Both the position numbers and the translations under genes were made by a program. Below are positions 16,944 through 24,938 of a stretch of 64,000 nt of DNA, piece after piece. The stretch covers positions 62,001 to 126,000 of the forward strand of contig JDUB01000007.1 in assembly GCA_000771265.1 (NCBI GenBank), read 5' to 3'. Position 1 is the stretch's first letter, and the number at the start of each line of letters is the position of its first letter. The notes beneath the pieces are model-generated. The model searched no databases and was not told where the DNA came from. It saw nothing but the letters and a program-made list of their open reading frames with translations. Source of the stretch: Bifidobacterium thermophilum DSM 20210 (GTDB lineage: Bacteria > Actinomycetota > Actinomycetes > Actinomycetales > Bifidobacteriaceae).

Positions 16944-18452
16944 ATGAATGAACAGATGACGACTTCGCAGACTCCACAGGCCGGACAGATTCCGGCGGCG
17001 ATCACACCAATGACCGCACAGACTTCACAGACCGCGTCGATTGCGGACGCAGCCGCAGCTCCGATTGCGGCGACCTTACGCCATACTCGCCGGCGCCCCG
17101 AAGTGCTGGCGCCGGCCGGCAACCTGCGCAGCCTGAAAACCGCAGTCGATTTCGGCGCGGACGCCGTCTATTGCGGTGGCAAGGCCTTCGGCATGCGTTC
17201 GGCACCGAAGAATTTCACGCTCGAGGATTTCGAGGAGGGCGTGCGGTACGCGCACAAGCATGGCGCCCGCGTGTACGTGACCTGCAACATCCTGCCGCAT
17301 AACGACGAGGTCGCGGCCATGCGCGAGTATCTGGGCCAGCTCGCCGAAGTCGGGGTCGACGCGCTGATCGTCACCGATATCGGCATCATGATGGAAGCCT
17401 GCCATATCGCCCCGAATCTCGAATTGCATGTGTCCACGCAGGCAGGCGTCACCAACTACGGTGCCGCGAACGCGCTGTACGAACTGGGCGCGAAGCGTGT
17501 GGTGCTCGCCCGTGAGCTTGACTTGGACGCGGTCCGTGACATCCGCGCGAACACGCCGGACGATCTTGATATCGAATGCTTCGTGCACGGCTCGATGTGC
17601 ATGGCCTTCTCCGGGCGCTGCCTGCTGTCGAATTATCTGACCGGACGCAGCGGCAACCACGGCGATTGCGCGCAGCCCTGCCGCTGGAAATACCATGTGG
17701 TCGAGGAGAAGCGTCCCGGCCGGTTCTTCCCGGTCGAGGAGAACGGCGAGGGAACGTTCCTGTTCAATTCGCAGGATATGAACATGCTCGGCCATCTTGA
17801 TGACCTCATCGACGCGGGAGCGACGAGCCTGAAAATCGAGGGCCGGGCGAAAAGCGCATATTACGTTGCCGCAGTCACGAACGCCTACAAGACGGCGGTG
17901 GACGCGTATATGGTCCAACGCGGGTTCGAGGACAGGCAAGGCCATACGCTGCGGCCGTTCGCCGACCGGGTCCGCCGAACGCCGGCAGGACAACCCGCGT
18001 TGCTGGGCGATGCCGCGCGCATGCCCGGTGACGCGCCGCATGTCCGCCTGCCGCAATGGGTGCTGGACGAGCCGTATAAGGTATCGCACCGCGAATACAG
18101 CACGGGCTTCTACTATCCTGAACATCCGGTCGGGCAAAATACAGACCGCGGCGGGTATTTCCGCGATTGGATCGTCGTGGGCGAAGTGATGTCGTATGAC
18201 GCTGCGACACAGCGAGTCACGCTCATGAGTCGCAACAAAATCGAAGCCGGGCAGGAAGTCGAGTTTCTGATGCCCGGTCGCGAGCCGCTGCGCATGACCG
18301 TGCCGGCGGGTGGGTTCCTTGACGCCGAGGGTCATTGGGTTGAATCGGTGAACAACCCCGCCCATGTGTTCTCCATGCCCTGCCCTGAGCCGGTGACCGA
18401 GAACGCCGCGATCCGTTCGCGCGCCCGCAATCGCACGCTGAAAGCCGAATAG
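16944..18452 (+). CDS. Peptidase U32 family protein (TrhP/YegQ-like)
   Basis: 502 aa with U32-family signatures: PEVLAPAGNLRSLKTAVDFGADAVYCGG at the start of the barrel, FVHGSMCMAFSGRCLLSNY, the Cys pair in GNHGDCAQPCRWKY, and SLKIEGRAKSAYYVAAV. In E. coli, YegQ/TrhP helps hydroxylate uridine 34 of tRNAs and RlhA modifies 23S rRNA, so an RNA-hydroxylation role is more likely than collagenase activity. The first ~45 residues are Ala/Thr/Gln-rich. The start at 16944 has no Shine-Dalgarno but has TATGCT (16930-16935) 8 nt upstream, suggesting a leaderless mRNA. An upstream in-frame ATG at 16845 lies inside the repeat and is unlikely. Confidence 0.87.
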   Translation: MNEQMTTSQTPQAGQIPAAITPMTAQTSQTASIADAAAAPIAATLRHTRRRPEVLAPAGNLRSLKTAVDFGADAVYCGGKAFGMRSAPKNFTLEDFEEGVRYAHKHGARVYVTCNILPHNDEVAAMREYLGQLAEVGVDALIVTDIGIMMEACHIAPNLELHVSTQAGVTNYGAANALYELGAKRVVLARELDLDAVRDIRANTPDDLDIECFVHGSMCMAFSGRCLLSNYLTGRSGNHGDCAQPCRWKYHVVEEKRPGRFFPVEENGEGTFLFNSQDMNMLGHLDDLIDAGATSLKIEGRAKSAYYVAAVTNAYKTAVDAYMVQRGFEDRQGHTLRPFADRVRRTPAGQPALLGDAARMPGDAPHVRLPQWVLDEPYKVSHREYSTGFYYPEHPVGQNTDRGGYFRDWIVVGEVMSYDAATQRVTLMSRNKIEAGQEVEFLMPGREPLRMTVPAGGFLDAEGHWVESVNNPAHVFSMPCPEPVTENAAIRSRARNRTLKAE

Positions 18453-18534
18453 TCGGGGCGGGCGGCTCGGGTTCGGGTGGAGCCGGCGGTACGGCTCAGT
18501 TCGGCCGAGGCCGGGACGTGGCGTATGGCTGATT

Positions 18535-18700
18535 GCGTATGCCGCGGCATACACGGCACGCTGGATGGTCGGCATCCGCCGTTCCTCTGAGTTGAACTAT
18601 CCAGCTGCGTATGCCGTGGCATACACAAGTCGTCGAACCCGATGGCATCCTGCCGCTTTTCGCCGCGGTCCGGCAGGCTGCGTATGTTCCGGCGTACGAA
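18535..18700. repeat. Palindrome-bearing ~72-bp degenerate repeat, three units
   Basis: The perfect palindrome GTATGCCGCGGCATAC (18537-18552) recurs as GTATGCCGTGGCATAC (18609-18624) and as the weaker GTATGTTCCGGCGTAC (18682-18697). They are spaced 72 and 73 bp apart. Flanking bases are loosely similar, so this may be either a decayed tandem repeat or three operator sites. It fills most of the 18453-18804 spacer. Confidence 0.7.
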
Positions 18701-18804
18701 ATCTGGCAGAACCGGGCAAAACTAGGCAGGGTGCCACGACCACGCTGAGAGTGGGCAAGGTCGGACGTATGGCGATTGCATGGCATGCCGCTAGGATAGG
18801 CGGT

Positions 18805-19848
18805 ATGAACGATCCTGCGAACATCGTGGACAGCAACGCCATCCCGCCGGTAGACGAATCCGGCAATCCAATCCCCGTCACCATTCCGGTCATCCTTGCG
18901 CCGGGTATCACCGTGACCTACACGACCCGGTTGGGCGGGGTCAGCCAAGACGATTACGCGGCGTGCAATCTGGGCGGCAAATCCGGAGACGACCCCAAAC
19001 ATGTGCTCGCCAACCGGGTGGCTTTGCGCACCGCGGTCGGCGCTGACCTGTCGCTGATCAGTCAAGTCCATTCCGGGGAAGCAGTGGATGTCGACGGTTC
19101 CTTCACCATCAACACACCCTTCGGATTCGATGTATCCGGCACCGTGCGGGCAGACGGCACGGCTGCAGACGCCGCGAACTCTGAGGCCACCGACACAGGC
19201 GTCGACACGGACAGGCAGCCTCAGGTGGTCGCCGCCGACGGCCAGGTGACCTCGCGCACCGGCATCGCGCTCGGTATCTTCGCAGCGGATTGTCTGCCTG
19301 TTCTCATGGCAGATCCGGTATCCGGCATCATCGCGGGTGCGCATTGCGGCAGGCGAGGGTTGGAACGCGACATTATCGCCCATACCATCGATCTCATGTG
19401 TTCCAAAGGTGCAGAACGCTCCCGTATCGTCGCCACGCTCGGACCATGCATCTGTGGCGACTGCTATGAGGTAGGTGGGGATATCGCCGACGCGTTCGAC
19501 GCGAAATTCCCCGGCACCTACACGCTCACCCGCTTCGGCGGCCCTGGCATCGATATTGCCGCCGCCGCCCGCCAGTGCCTGGACAAGGCCGGTGTAAGCG
19601 CCGAACGCATCATCGATTCGCGGCCCCGCGTCGCCGCCGCAACGCAATATCTCGCGCAAGACCAGGAACTGCGCGACTTGTGCCGTATCGACAACGAGGG
19701 CGATCCTGAGCTTGACGAGCGGGTCGGCGCCATCAAACACAGCCTATGCACCTTGGAGAACCCGCTGTGGTACTCGCATCGCCGCGCCGCGCTCGCGAAG
19801 AAAACCCATGAGGGCCGTATGCTCGCCTTGATCTCGCGCCAAGCCTGA
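18805..19848 (+). CDS. Polyphenol oxidase / PgeF (YfiH) family protein
   Basis: 347 aa with the metal-site residues of the family: His in ISQVHSGEAVDVDG, Cys in FAADCLPVLMADP, and His in IIAGAHCGRRGLERDIIAHT, plus ATLGPCICGDCYEVGGDI. In E. coli, PgeF removes misincorporated residues from peptidoglycan precursors; other members act on adenosine or phenolics, so the substrate is open. An acidic insert (~115-150) separates the first two motifs. The ATG at 18805 has TAGGAT (18792-18797) 7 nt upstream and no Shine-Dalgarno, so leaderless translation is likely. Confidence 0.85.
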   Translation: MNDPANIVDSNAIPPVDESGNPIPVTIPVILAPGITVTYTTRLGGVSQDDYAACNLGGKSGDDPKHVLANRVALRTAVGADLSLISQVHSGEAVDVDGSFTINTPFGFDVSGTVRADGTAADAANSEATDTGVDTDRQPQVVAADGQVTSRTGIALGIFAADCLPVLMADPVSGIIAGAHCGRRGLERDIIAHTIDLMCSKGAERSRIVATLGPCICGDCYEVGGDIADAFDAKFPGTYTLTRFGGPGIDIAAAARQCLDKAGVSAERIIDSRPRVAAATQYLAQDQELRDLCRIDNEGDPELDERVGAIKHSLCTLENPLWYSHRRAALAKKTHEGRMLALISRQA

Positions 19849-19921
19849 CCGTCTGTCGGCCGGCGTAGCGCGTGCGATAAAGATTCGGTGCAGAAACCCG
19901 CGGATATCGTGGCATCAGGGC

Positions 19922-20911
19922 ATGGTTGCGTTTACGGTGGGGCGTATGTGCGAAGAGAGTCCAGAATCCCAGCATGACCGGCAGCCCGACCGTGCCCGGC
20001 AGTCGCAGGCTTGCGATGCCGACCCGCAAGAGGCAGTCCAATCCCAACCGGCCACCGAACCCGCCGAATCGCCTGTCGAACCTGCTGATTCGGCCGGCGC
20101 ACCAGCCGAATCAGCCGCCGAACCGGCCGCCGCACCAGCCCAGGTCCCTGTGGTCGCGGTGGTGCTGGCTGCGGGCTTCGGAACCCGTTTCGATGCCCGA
20201 AACCCCAAGCAATTGGTCGCGGTGGCCAATAAACCGGTGGTGTGCTGGAGCATCGAGGCCTTCGAATACGACCCGAGAATCACGGATATCGTCGTCGTGG
20301 TGAACCCGCAGGTGCGCGACGAGGTCGAGCGTCTGGTGGACGAAGGCGGCTACGCGAAAGTCCGTGCAATCATCGAAGGCGGCGCCGAACGCGTAGACAG
20401 CACGGAGAGCGCGTTGCAGATGCTTGCGGATTTCGGTATCCCGCAGGACGCGAAGGTGCTGATCCATGATTCGGTGCGTCCGTTCGTCGAGCGGTCCTCG
20501 ATCGACGGTTGCATCGACGCCTTGGATGAATTCGATGCGGCGACGGTCGCCATGGCCTCGACGGACACGATTCTCGTCACCGAAGATTTGGGCGACCGCA
20601 AAGTAGTGCATGCGGTGCCCGATCGCAGCGATATGTTCCGCGCCCAGACCCCGCAGGCCTTCCGCTTCAAGACAATCCGCCGCGCATACGAGCTCGCCGC
20701 GCAAGACCCGGATTGCCATCCGACCGACGATACTCGCGTCGTCGTGGATTATCTGCCGGATACGCGTGTTGCGATTGTCGCCGGCAGTGAAAGCAATATG
20801 AAAATCACCACGCAGGACGATCTGGAGATGGTCAAGCGTTTCGCGTTCGAGGCGACCCGCAAACGCGCCATCGACCGCGTGCAGGGCATGGTGCGTCCCG
20901 ACGAGGCGTAG
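19922..20911 (+). CDS. ispD: IspD/TarI-family cytidylyltransferase
   Basis: A nucleotidyltransferase that links CMP to a sugar or polyol phosphate. The CTP-binding motif is VLAAGFGTRFDARNPKQL; further motifs are IHDSVRPFVERS, AVPDRSDMFRAQTPQAFR, DDTRVVV and NMKITTQDDLEMVK. IspD makes CDP-methylerythritol in the MEP isoprenoid pathway; TarI makes CDP-ribitol for teichoic acid. The DSVRPF and NxKITT forms are at least as TarI-like, so the symbol is provisional. About 75 residues of Pro/Ala/Glu-rich sequence precede the domain, which is unusual for either family. An ATG at 19946 (GGTGGGG upstream) is an alternative start. Downstream lies a pyroglutamyl-peptidase homologue. Confidence 0.8.
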   Translation: MVAFTVGRMCEESPESQHDRQPDRARQSQACDADPQEAVQSQPATEPAESPVEPADSAGAPAESAAEPAAAPAQVPVVAVVLAAGFGTRFDARNPKQLVAVANKPVVCWSIEAFEYDPRITDIVVVVNPQVRDEVERLVDEGGYAKVRAIIEGGAERVDSTESALQMLADFGIPQDAKVLIHDSVRPFVERSSIDGCIDALDEFDAATVAMASTDTILVTEDLGDRKVVHAVPDRSDMFRAQTPQAFRFKTIRRAYELAAQDPDCHPTDDTRVVVDYLPDTRVAIVAGSESNMKITTQDDLEMVKRFAFEATRKRAIDRVQGMVRPDEA

Positions 20912-20976
20912 GTAGGCGTATATCGGCGTAAGCCCGTGCTCACAGGAGTAATGCGGTTGTGGCTAGACTTGAAGGT

Positions 20977-21654
20977 ATGAAGCAGATCAATGTGGTGATG
21001 TCCGGATTCGAGCCATACGAGGGCATCGACGTCAACCCATGTCTCGAGGTGCTGTCCGCGTTGGAACGCGACGGGCTTGCCGGGTTCGCCGAGCAAGACC
21101 GCCTTTTGGCTGATGCGCAGGTGACCATCCACACGGTGCTGCTCCCGGTCAGTTTCGCCAAGGCGTGGCCGATGCTGTTGGAGACCATCGAGCGCACGCA
21201 CCCGGATATCGTCATCGCGACGGGTCTCAAACGTGCGGCGCGTGGCATGCAGTTGGAACGTTGCGCCACCAATCTGATGGACGCCGCCAAACCTGATGCA
21301 GACAATCGTCGCCCGCGGCGCATGCCGATTGACCCCGAAGGGCCGGCCGCATATTGGACGCGTCTGCCCCTGCGCTCCATCCTCAAGGATTTCGCCGACC
21401 ACCATATCCCCGCGACTTTGAGCTCCGACGCGGGCACCTACGTGTGCAACTCGCTGTTCTACAACCTGTTGAACTGGGCTGCGACGAAGGACCATGTCAT
21501 CGGTGGTTTCCTCAATTTCCCCACGGTCAACGAGCAACCGCACCCCCAGCACGGCCTTCCGCTCGCCCAGCAGATCTCGGCGGCGCGTGATGTGGTCCAT
21601 GAGACGGTGCGCTACTATCTGGAGCCTTCGTCGGGGGAGATTTTGCTCGCATAA
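20977..21654 (+). CDS. pcp: Pyroglutamyl-peptidase I homologue with altered catalytic His
   Basis: A 225-aa member of cysteine peptidase family C15, which removes N-terminal pyroglutamate. Fold markers are VMSGFEPYEGIDVNP, LPVSFAKAWPML, and HPDIVIATGLKRAARGMQLERCATN. The catalytic Glu94 and Cys157 (GTYVCNSLFYNLL) are kept. Where the family has GFIHVP with the catalytic His, this protein has GFLNFP, placing Asn180 at that position, so activity may be lost or changed. The ATG at 20977 has TAGACT (20964-20969) 7 nt upstream, a leaderless arrangement; GTG at 20959 is an alternative. Confidence 0.82.
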   Translation: MKQINVVMSGFEPYEGIDVNPCLEVLSALERDGLAGFAEQDRLLADAQVTIHTVLLPVSFAKAWPMLLETIERTHPDIVIATGLKRAARGMQLERCATNLMDAAKPDADNRRPRRMPIDPEGPAAYWTRLPLRSILKDFADHHIPATLSSDAGTYVCNSLFYNLLNWAATKDHVIGGFLNFPTVNEQPHPQHGLPLAQQISAARDVVHETVRYYLEPSSGEILLA

Positions 21655-21798
21655 GCGGCTTGTCCACGCCTGCGTCGGCGGGTTTCGAACGCAACTGTGA
21701 ACATGAAGTGATGGCGTTCCTGAACGTCCTATTTTTGGGGTAGAGTTCAATCGGTTGTGTGTTGCGGAGCACTCGCTCCGTGGGCGAAAGGAATATTC

Positions 21799-23211
21799 AT
21801 GGTTGATCGGTTCCCGATCGTGTTTCACGGTTACGACAAGGAGAAGGTCGACGAGGCCATCAATGCGTCGCAGGAGTCGCTGAATCGTCTGCGTGAGCAG
21901 GTCAAGTCAAGCGATGACACGATTCTGCAGTTGCAGGCGCAGTTGCAGGAAGAGAAAAACAACGTCAAGAAGGCGTCGAAGGGCAATTCCTTCGCTTCTC
22001 TTGGCGCAAACGCCCAGCAGATGCTCGCCTCCGCAGAGCAGACCAGCCAGGAGCTGCTCAACCGCGCCAAGCAGGACGCCGCCTCGACGCGCGCCTCAGC
22101 CCAGGCGCAGGCTGAGACTCTGCTGAACAACGCGAAGCTCGATGCCAAGCACATCACCGACGAGGCGAATGCGAAGGCAAAGGCCACGCTGGACAAGGCG
22201 AATTCCGAAGCTGCGACGATCACCGCGAACGCGAAGGAAGAAGTCGCGCAGATGCGTGCCGAAGCTGCCAAGGCCGTCACCGAGCAGCGCGACACCGTCA
22301 AGCTTGAGCTGAGCAACGCCCGTGAAGAGCAGAAGAAGCGTATGGCCTCCGATCTGGCCAAGCAGAACCGTGAGATCTCCGACATGAAGGCCGACGCCAC
22401 GCAGAAGATTGCGGCTCAGCGCAAGGCTGCGAACGAAGAGATCGCGCATTTGAAGAGCGAAGCCAACGATCAGATTGAGAAGGCGCTCGCCGAGGCGAAT
22501 AAGAAGCTCGCCGACGTGCGTGAGCAGGCGTCCCGCACGATGACCGAGGCCCAGCGCAAGGCCGGTGAAATCACCGATGCCGCCAAGGCCAAGGCCCAGG
22601 AGATCTCCGATCAGGCCGAGGTGTATCGTACGAAGACCATGAGCCAGGTCGATGCCGAGGCCGAACAGATTCGCGCTGACATCGCGGCCCAGCAGGACGA
22701 TGCGACCAAGAAGGTCAACGAGCTGCTTGACAATCTCGAAGAGCGTCGTACCGCCGCCAAGCAGGAAGCGAACGATCTGATTGGTAAGGCGAAGAAGATC
22801 CGCGAGGAAGCCGACGCTTACGCCGACCAGAAGCGCAAGGCCGCCGATGAGCAGGCTGCGCAGATTCTCCAGAAGGCCCAGGAAGACGCCGCCAAGCAGA
22901 TTGAGGAACGTCGCCAGGCCGCAAAGAGCGAGCTTGACGGGCTCCAGCAGCATATCGCCGAGCTGCAGCAGCGTGAATCCAGCATCACCCAGCGTGTCAC
23001 CGAGCTGCGTTCGATGTTCGCCAACGCATTCTCCGGCTTCAACTTCGGTGCGCCGAAGGCTGAAAACGACGATGTCGCGGTCACCGGCGTGGTCGCCGAC
23101 GGCGAGGGGGCGAAGCCCAAGGCCGCCGCGCAAGACCAGCAGTTGCCGGCTTCACAGCAGGCTCAGCTGCCCGCGTCTTCCGCGAACGAGGATGGTAACG
23201 CAAACAACTGA
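21799..23211 (+). CDS. DivIVA-like coiled-coil protein
   Basis: 470 aa, almost entirely heptad-patterned Ala/Glu/Lys/Gln coiled coil. The N-terminus DRFPIVFHGYDKEKVDEAINAS resembles the membrane-binding start of DivIVA/Wag31, which marks negatively curved membrane at poles and septa. The coil runs from ~30 to ~420 with repeated EANAKAKATLDKANSEA-like blocks; the last ~50 residues are Ala/Gln/Pro-rich and probably flexible. The ATG at 21799 has AAAGGAAT upstream. Its length and long coil suggest a polar scaffold rather than classic DivIVA, so cell-division involvement is inferred. Confidence 0.75.
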   Translation: MVDRFPIVFHGYDKEKVDEAINASQESLNRLREQVKSSDDTILQLQAQLQEEKNNVKKASKGNSFASLGANAQQMLASAEQTSQELLNRAKQDAASTRASAQAQAETLLNNAKLDAKHITDEANAKAKATLDKANSEAATITANAKEEVAQMRAEAAKAVTEQRDTVKLELSNAREEQKKRMASDLAKQNREISDMKADATQKIAAQRKAANEEIAHLKSEANDQIEKALAEANKKLADVREQASRTMTEAQRKAGEITDAAKAKAQEISDQAEVYRTKTMSQVDAEAEQIRADIAAQQDDATKKVNELLDNLEERRTAAKQEANDLIGKAKKIREEADAYADQKRKAADEQAAQILQKAQEDAAKQIEERRQAAKSELDGLQQHIAELQQRESSITQRVTELRSMFANAFSGFNFGAPKAENDDVAVTGVVADGEGAKPKAAAQDQQLPASQQAQLPASSANEDGNANN

Positions 23212-23303
23212 TTGCTGAACCTGATATGATGTGCCATGGAAAAACCCGCTGACGCCGTCATCACGGCATCGGTCAGCCCATGACGTTCAAGGCATTGACA
23301 CAT

Positions 23304-23333
23304 GGAGGAGCGTCCGGATTCCGGCGCTCCTCC
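23304..23333 (+). promoter_or_regulatory. GC-rich hairpin between the DivIVA-like gene and pepC
   Basis: Stem GGAGGAGCG (23304-23312) / CGCTCCTCC (23325-23333) with an inner CCGG/CCGG. No U-run follows. It may be a transcript-end stabiliser or a poor terminator. Confidence 0.5.
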
Positions 23334-23375
23334 TGCCGTATGTACCACGCTCGCCATGCGCACGGGCGAAACACA

Positions 23376-23407
23376 GGAATACCGGAAATCGGGAATACTG
23401 GAATACA
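23376..23407. repeat. Four 8-bp tandem repeats before pepC
   Basis: GGAATACC, GGAAATCG, GGAATACT and GGAATACA run consecutively from 23376, 38 bp before the pepC start. Confidence 0.75.
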
Positions 23408-23444
23408 GACAGAAATCATCACTATGAACAGACAAGGGGTAGGA

Positions 23445-24782
23445 ATGGACCAGATCACGCCGTTGAGCGCTGAAGCATTGGACAATCTGCGTCAGGAATT
23501 CGACGCGAGCGAGCATAATCACCTCGCCATGAATGCGGTTACTGTCGCCGGCATCCAGAATGTCGCACGCAACTATGACCGTGCCCGCCGCCTGCAGCGG
23601 CGCTTCTCCACGGTCGTTGACAACGGCACCGTCACCCATCAGGACCATTCCGGCCGCTGCTGGCTGTTCAGCTCGCTGAATGTCGCCCGCTTCATCGCGA
23701 AGAAGAACCTGGGGCTGAAGGAGTTTGAGTTTTCCCAGAATTACGCGATGTACTATGACAAGCTCGAGCGCGTCAACTACTTCCTCAAGGACGTCGCCTC
23801 GTTGGTGCGCGCCGGCGAGCCGTCGGATTCCCGCCTGATGCAGCATCTTCTGCATGACGTGATGGGCGACGGCGGCCAGTGGACGATGGCGATGAACGTG
23901 TACAAGAAGTACGGCGCCGTCCCCAAGGACCTGTTCCCGGAGACCGCGTCCTCGAAGAACACCGGCGAGATGAACACGCAGCTGCGTGCGCTGCTGCACA
24001 CCGCGGTCGCGCATATGTACGCGAACAAGGCGCAGATCGACGAGATTATCGCGCGTACGACCGACGCCGGGCATCGCATCCTCACCATCCACCTTGGCGA
24101 ACCGCCGAAGAGCTTCGATTGGGAGTGGACCGACACGGACGGCAATTTCCATCGTGACGGCGAGATTACGCCGGTCGACTTCTGGAAGAAGTATGTGAAT
24201 GCTGGGCTCGAGGACTACGTGTGCCTCGTGGATGATCCGCGCGTCGAACATCCGAAGGGCCGCAAGATTGGTATCGAGCATTTGGGCAATGTCGCCGGGG
24301 GAGACCCGACCGAATACCTCAATGTGCCGAACGAGTTCATGAAGGACTGCGTGCGCCGGATCCTGACCGAGCAGGGCATCCCGGTGTGGTTCGGCGCGGA
24401 TTGTCATCCGATGATGGACCGCGAGTCAGGCGCCTGGGCGACCGACCTGTTCGAGTACGGCCGTGTCTACAATGTGGACTTCGATATGAACAAGCAGGAT
24501 CGCGTGCGGTTCGCCGATTCCGCGATGAACCACGCGATGGCGTTCGTCGGTGTTGACGTGGCCGATGACGGCAAAACGACCCGTCGTTGGCGTGTCGAGA
24601 ACTCGTGGGGCGAAAAGATTGCTGACAAGGGCTACTTCACCATGAGCGACGACTGGTTCACCGAGTACGTGTACGAGGTGGCCGTGCCGCGCACGATGCT
24701 CCCGGCCGAATACCAGGCAGCGCTGGGCGAGCCCGCCATCATGCTCCCCGCCTGGGACCCGATGGGTGCTCTCGCCGACTGA
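23445..24782 (+). CDS. pepC: Aminopeptidase C / bleomycin hydrolase family (C1B)
   Basis: A 445-aa cytosolic papain-like aminopeptidase. The catalytic Cys72 is in DHSGRCWLFSSLN, the His in MNHAMAFVGVD and the Asn in VENSWGEK; length matches the ~440-aa family norm. These enzymes form hexameric barrels that trim N-terminal residues from peptides. The chosen ATG (23445) has GGGGTAGGA immediately upstream; ATG 23424 is the alternative. No signal peptide is visible. It stands alone between the coiled-coil gene and the aro genes. Confidence 0.93.
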   Translation: MDQITPLSAEALDNLRQEFDASEHNHLAMNAVTVAGIQNVARNYDRARRLQRRFSTVVDNGTVTHQDHSGRCWLFSSLNVARFIAKKNLGLKEFEFSQNYAMYYDKLERVNYFLKDVASLVRAGEPSDSRLMQHLLHDVMGDGGQWTMAMNVYKKYGAVPKDLFPETASSKNTGEMNTQLRALLHTAVAHMYANKAQIDEIIARTTDAGHRILTIHLGEPPKSFDWEWTDTDGNFHRDGEITPVDFWKKYVNAGLEDYVCLVDDPRVEHPKGRKIGIEHLGNVAGGDPTEYLNVPNEFMKDCVRRILTEQGIPVWFGADCHPMMDRESGAWATDLFEYGRVYNVDFDMNKQDRVRFADSAMNHAMAFVGVDVADDGKTTRRWRVENSWGEKIADKGYFTMSDDWFTEYVYEVAVPRTMLPAEYQAALGEPAIMLPAWDPMGALAD

Positions 24783-24895
24783 CGACACCTGTCATCTCAC
24801 GTTCCCGCCTGCCGACGCTGAAACACCAGTAGCGTCGGCAGGCGGTTTGCGTTTCAGCATGCAATCACCCGATGGGTTAGCTCCGCGCCTTGCGA

Positions 24896-24901
24896 TAGGG
24901 T
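24896..24901 (+). promoter_or_regulatory. Candidate -10 box upstream of the first DAHP synthase gene
   Basis: TAGGGT ends 37 bp before the aroG start. A 17-codon open frame begins at ATG 24911 (MSGMPKGESDGWSAWSR) and overlaps the aroG start out of frame. Confidence 0.35.
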
Positions 24902-24938
24902 GAGTAGTCCATGTCCGGAATGCCGAAAGGAGAGAGTG

